From the NCBI RefSeq assembly GCF_052118925.1, contig NZ_JBQKGG010000003.1, positions 124,001-188,000 on the forward strand: 64,000 bases of DNA, in the 5' to 3' direction. The stretch comes from Lientehia sp934351765 (GTDB taxonomy: Bacteria; Bacillota; Clostridia; Lachnospirales; Lachnospiraceae). Positions 61,870 to 64,000 of this stretch are shown here, one piece after another. The translations under genes and the position numbers were made by a program. The notes below the pieces were generated by a model. That model worked only from the letters and a program-made list of their open reading frames with translations. It was not told where the DNA came from and ran no database searches. How positions within the stretch are numbered: position 1 is the first letter of the stretch; each line of letters starts with the position of its first letter.

Positions 61870-62868
61870 CTATTTTGCGGCTTCCCAGTCGGCTTCGCTG
61901 TCGAAGCATTCTACTTCAATCTTATAGTTCTTTACTTCGCCGGGCTTTAAGAAGTGGAGAGCGCCGTTTTTACGGAGTTCCGCGCGGCCTTCCAGCTTGC
62001 TGATGCAGGGCTCCAGGCCAAGGACATAGTCCCGCTCGCCCATCATCTTCCATTCGGTCATATAGGGAATCTCTTTTTCATCCCAGCGGATCGCCAGGCC
62101 GACATTTACATCGGGATTGTAGAGCTTCGCGCAGGCGGCATGATCCTCGAATTCATGATAGTAGCACTGCTCCTGGAAATTGGGGAGTGGCGTGAGCATC
62201 TGATCCCAGGTATCGAGATCCTCGGCGGCGCGGGGATCGCGGGGAATCACGTTCTTGGAAGAAACCTTCAGCTTTGCATGCTCGCTTAAAAGCGGATAGC
62301 CCATGTTCATATGGTAGAGCAGCATAAACGGCTCATCGGCGGAGCCTTCGTTTTTAATGGTGTCCTCGATCGTCAGCTTATTGCTGCCGTACTCACAGGA
62401 AATGGTTCTGGTGAGCGATAATTTTTGCTTGAAGATCTCCATGTCATTGATCTTTGCATGGATCTGAATTTTTCCATCTTCCTCAGTGTAATAAATCTGA
62501 TCCGCAGGGGTGTTGGAAATCGTTCCATGGAGCGGGCAGGGAACATCACCGTCCACGCTGGGGGTACCGATGGACTGTAAACCGCAGGTGGTCAGGAAAC
62601 CACAGGTGAATGATTTTAAAAATCCGAAGCCGGGCTGGTCGTAGTAAGCAGGCGCGACATAACCGGCAGGCCCCATATAATTCAGACTGACACCACGGAA
62701 AGAAAGGCGGGAAATATCAGCTGCGCGGTCTGCCGAAACTGTGAATTCCAGGCCGCTTCCGTTACGAACCTGAAACAGCCGCATACCATCACCTTTTCCT
62801 CCTACAAGACGGTGCTCTTCCACACCGCAGAACTGAGTATCATGTCCATAATAATTTCTGTTTACCAT
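61870..62868 (-). CDS. Aldose 1-epimerase family protein (DUF4432-like)
   Basis: The 332-residue protein has the galactose-mutarotase-like beta-sandwich features of DUF4432/aldose 1-epimerase relatives: PLHGTISNTPAD near 112-123 and MLLYHMNMGYPLL near 181-193. Such proteins interconvert or bind sugar anomers. The frame extends 40 codons further upstream, but the segment is not conserved-looking. ATG 62868 with AGGAGG on the reverse strand is the start. Sugar unknown. Confidence 0.85.
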   Translation of the reverse strand: MVNRNYYGHDTQFCGVEEHRLVGGKGDGMRLFQVRNGSGLEFTVSADRAADISRLSFRGVSLNYMGPAGYVAPAYYDQPGFGFLKSFTCGFLTTCGLQSIGTPSVDGDVPCPLHGTISNTPADQIYYTEEDGKIQIHAKINDMEIFKQKLSLTRTISCEYGSNKLTIEDTIKNEGSADEPFMLLYHMNMGYPLLSEHAKLKVSSKNVIPRDPRAAEDLDTWDQMLTPLPNFQEQCYYHEFEDHAACAKLYNPDVNVGLAIRWDEKEIPYMTEWKMMGERDYVLGLEPCISKLEGRAELRKNGALHFLKPGEVKNYKIEVECFDSEADWEAAK

Positions 62869-63004
62869 ATCGGAATCCTCCTTGATCTGTCTCTCTCTGA
62901 AATGAAACGGGGGTGAAGAGGCAAGAGCGTTGTTCTGAAGTCTATTATAAAGCCGGGAGGCGGGACGGTCAATGGGGCAGGGAACCAAAATATTGGTTAA
63001 AATC

Positions 63005-63033
63005 TTGTTGAACTGTCCGGGGTATGCTATGAT
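63005..63033 (+). promoter_or_regulatory. Promoter of the phosphopantetheinyl transferase gene
   Basis: -35 TTGTTG (63005-63010), 17-base spacer, -10 TATGAT (63028-63033), 28 bases before the start codon. Confidence 0.6.
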
Positions 63034-63060
63034 AGTACAATCAGAACAGGGAGCGATGCA

Positions 63061-63765
63061 ATGATTTTTTTATATGAACAGTCGGATAAAAAAAGCCGGG
63101 AAGAACGGCTCCGGGAAGCGGGAGAATTTTATCTGAATAAGCTCGGGAGGTCAATGCCGCAGGCAGAGGACTGCTGGCGGGTAGAACGGACGAAGCGCGG
63201 GAAACCGTTTTTTCCGGATCAGCCGGGTCTGCAATTTTCTATCAGCCACAGTGGAAGTGTCTGGGCATGTGTCATGGCAGAGCATCCTGTGGGGCTGGAT
63301 ATTCAGAAACATACCCGGCTTTCCCATGAAACGGAGCAGGAAGCTGCAGAGCGGTACGGGCGTATGGCTGTCCGCTTTTTTCATGAACGGGAAGCGGCGT
63401 ATGTGAAGAAAGATCCGGGAACAAGGTTTTTTCAGATCTGGGCGGCAAAGGAGAGCTATGTAAAATATACGGGCCGGGGAATTGAGGCAGATTTTTCAAG
63501 ATTTTCGGTGATCCCGGATGAGACCGCAGCAGAAGAGACTGAGCGGAAGATGAAGCAGAAACATACGGAGCAGGGAGAGCTTCTCTTTTTCCGGGAATGG
63601 TCATATCCGGCAGGGATGAGCCTTTGTGTCTGTACGGAATGGCCGGAGGAACAGGAAATCTGGCTGCGGACAGAACAGGAACTGATTTTGAAGAGAACGG
63701 ACAGAACAGAATTATTGGAATGGTCGATAAAAAAGACTGATAAGATATATAATAAAATGAAATAA
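63061..63765 (+). CDS. 4'-phosphopantetheinyl transferase, Sfp/AcpT type
   Basis: Transfers phosphopantetheine from coenzyme A to carrier proteins. The 234-residue protein has the metal-binding GLDIQKHTR near 78 and the late WAAKESYVKYTGRGI near 128, the two signature motifs of the Sfp type, which is about twice the length of AcpS. A long C-terminal part follows. No polyketide or non-ribosomal peptide genes are in the window, so the target carrier is not indicated. Confidence 0.88.
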   Translation: MIFLYEQSDKKSREERLREAGEFYLNKLGRSMPQAEDCWRVERTKRGKPFFPDQPGLQFSISHSGSVWACVMAEHPVGLDIQKHTRLSHETEQEAAERYGRMAVRFFHEREAAYVKKDPGTRFFQIWAAKESYVKYTGRGIEADFSRFSVIPDETAAEETERKMKQKHTEQGELLFFREWSYPAGMSLCVCTEWPEEQEIWLRTEQELILKRTDRTELLEWSIKKTDKIYNKMK

Positions 63766-63772
63766 ACAAACA

Positions 63773-63797
63773 GATGAAATATTATTTCATGTTTTTA
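63773..63797 (+). terminator. Intrinsic terminator after the phosphopantetheinyl transferase
   Basis: ATGAAAT/ATTTCAT with an ATT loop, followed by GTTTTT. 8 bases after the stop. Confidence 0.75.
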
Positions 63798-63860
63798 TCC
63801 AATCCGGATAATTTCATATAAAGGCATCGTAAATGTTTCACTAAAATACACAAGTAATAC

Positions 63861-63889
63861 TTGACAGCATGACATGTTTGATATAATAT
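63861..63889 (+). promoter_or_regulatory. Promoter of the gene at 63948
   Basis: TTGACA (63861-63866) with TAATAT (63884-63889) at 17 bases, or TATAAT (63882-63887) at 15. It has strong AT-rich flanks. Confidence 0.7.
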
Positions 63890-63947
63890 GATGGCATAGG
63901 GCGTTATTTCATAGTCATATAAAGTAAGTTTAGGAGGAAAGTTAATT

Positions 63948-64000
63948 ATGTTAATGAACATGAAAGACTTATTAGCAGTAGCTAACGAGCACAATTTCGC
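63948..64000 (+). CDS. Probable class II fructose-bisphosphate aldolase, N-terminal fragment
   Basis: Only the first 17 codons lie in the window (MNMKDLLAVANEHNF), preceded by AGGAGG. The start resembles class II aldolases, which begin with a similar helix before AVPAFNI. The window edge cuts the gene, so the assignment is tentative. The strong promoter fits a central glycolytic enzyme. Confidence 0.5.
   Translation, partial: MLMNMKDLLAVANEHNF

Overview
The window is chromosomal DNA of a Gram-positive clostridial anaerobe, most likely a member of the Lachnospiraceae. The evidence is protein content rather than 16S: Lachnospiraceae-style DUF4250, DUF5716 and DUF5717 proteins, CIRCE-controlled heat-shock promoters, T-box, cobalamin and L10 leaders, a split ribosomal/RNA polymerase cluster, and strong AGGAGG-type ribosome binding sites throughout. 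No rRNA, tRNA or CRISPR array was seen.

Layout. 1-7.2 kb: a nitroreductase and a DNA glycosylase, MgtE, an Hsp20 behind a CIRCE promoter, L25/Ctc, a zinc-finger-less DnaJ and a MATE exporter. 7.2-13.7 kb: a cobalamin riboswitch followed by one giant secreted protein (2026 residues: Ig-like domains, a DUF4430-like region and a C-terminal dockerin). 13.7-15.0 kb: a divergent rubredoxin gene and the decayed remains of a mobile element (C-terminal pieces of an AlbA_2-type protein and of a tyrosine recombinase, the latter interrupted by a 53-bp palindromic insert). 15.0-21.7 kb: ClpB behind a near copy of the hsp20 CIRCE promoter, DUF4250, a polysaccharide deacetylase, RarA, LicD and an HD protein. 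21.8-29.5 kb: a tightly packed operon of three uncharacterised proteins (large DUF5717, Hsp70-like DUF5716, helical-repeat protein) running directly into aroK, aroE and aroD.

29.6-33.5 kb: a small Cys-containing protein, a TSUP permease, a ZIP transporter, a MATE exporter and a membrane-anchored protein. 33.6-41.4 kb: rpoB-rpoC with their own promoter and a strong terminator, detached from rplJL. 41.4-46 kb: an AT-rich island with a small membrane protein, a REP-like hairpin, an SDR enzyme, a MATE exporter and another small membrane-anchored protein. 46-52 kb: an isoleucine T-box leader carrying an extra palindromic insertion, a type 2-like ileS and glgP. 52-57 kb: a fourth MATE, a second MgtE and a DUF975/CmpB-like membrane fusion. 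57-60.6 kb: rpmG-secE-nusG-rplK-rplA and, behind an L10 leader, rplJ-rplL. 60.6-64 kb: a MITE-like inverted-repeat element, two small membrane proteins, an aldose-1-epimerase-like enzyme, a phosphopantetheinyl transferase and the start of a probable class II fructose-bisphosphate aldolase.

The two most interesting items are the DUF5717-DUF5716-TPR cassette fused transcriptionally to the shikimate genes, in which the Hsp70-like protein lacks the usual glycine-rich phosphate loops, and the riboswitch-controlled giant dockerin/DUF4430 protein, which looks like a surface corrinoid-capture candidate. Several families of palindromic repeats, some present twice in the window, sit in intergenic regions and appear to be undescribed here.
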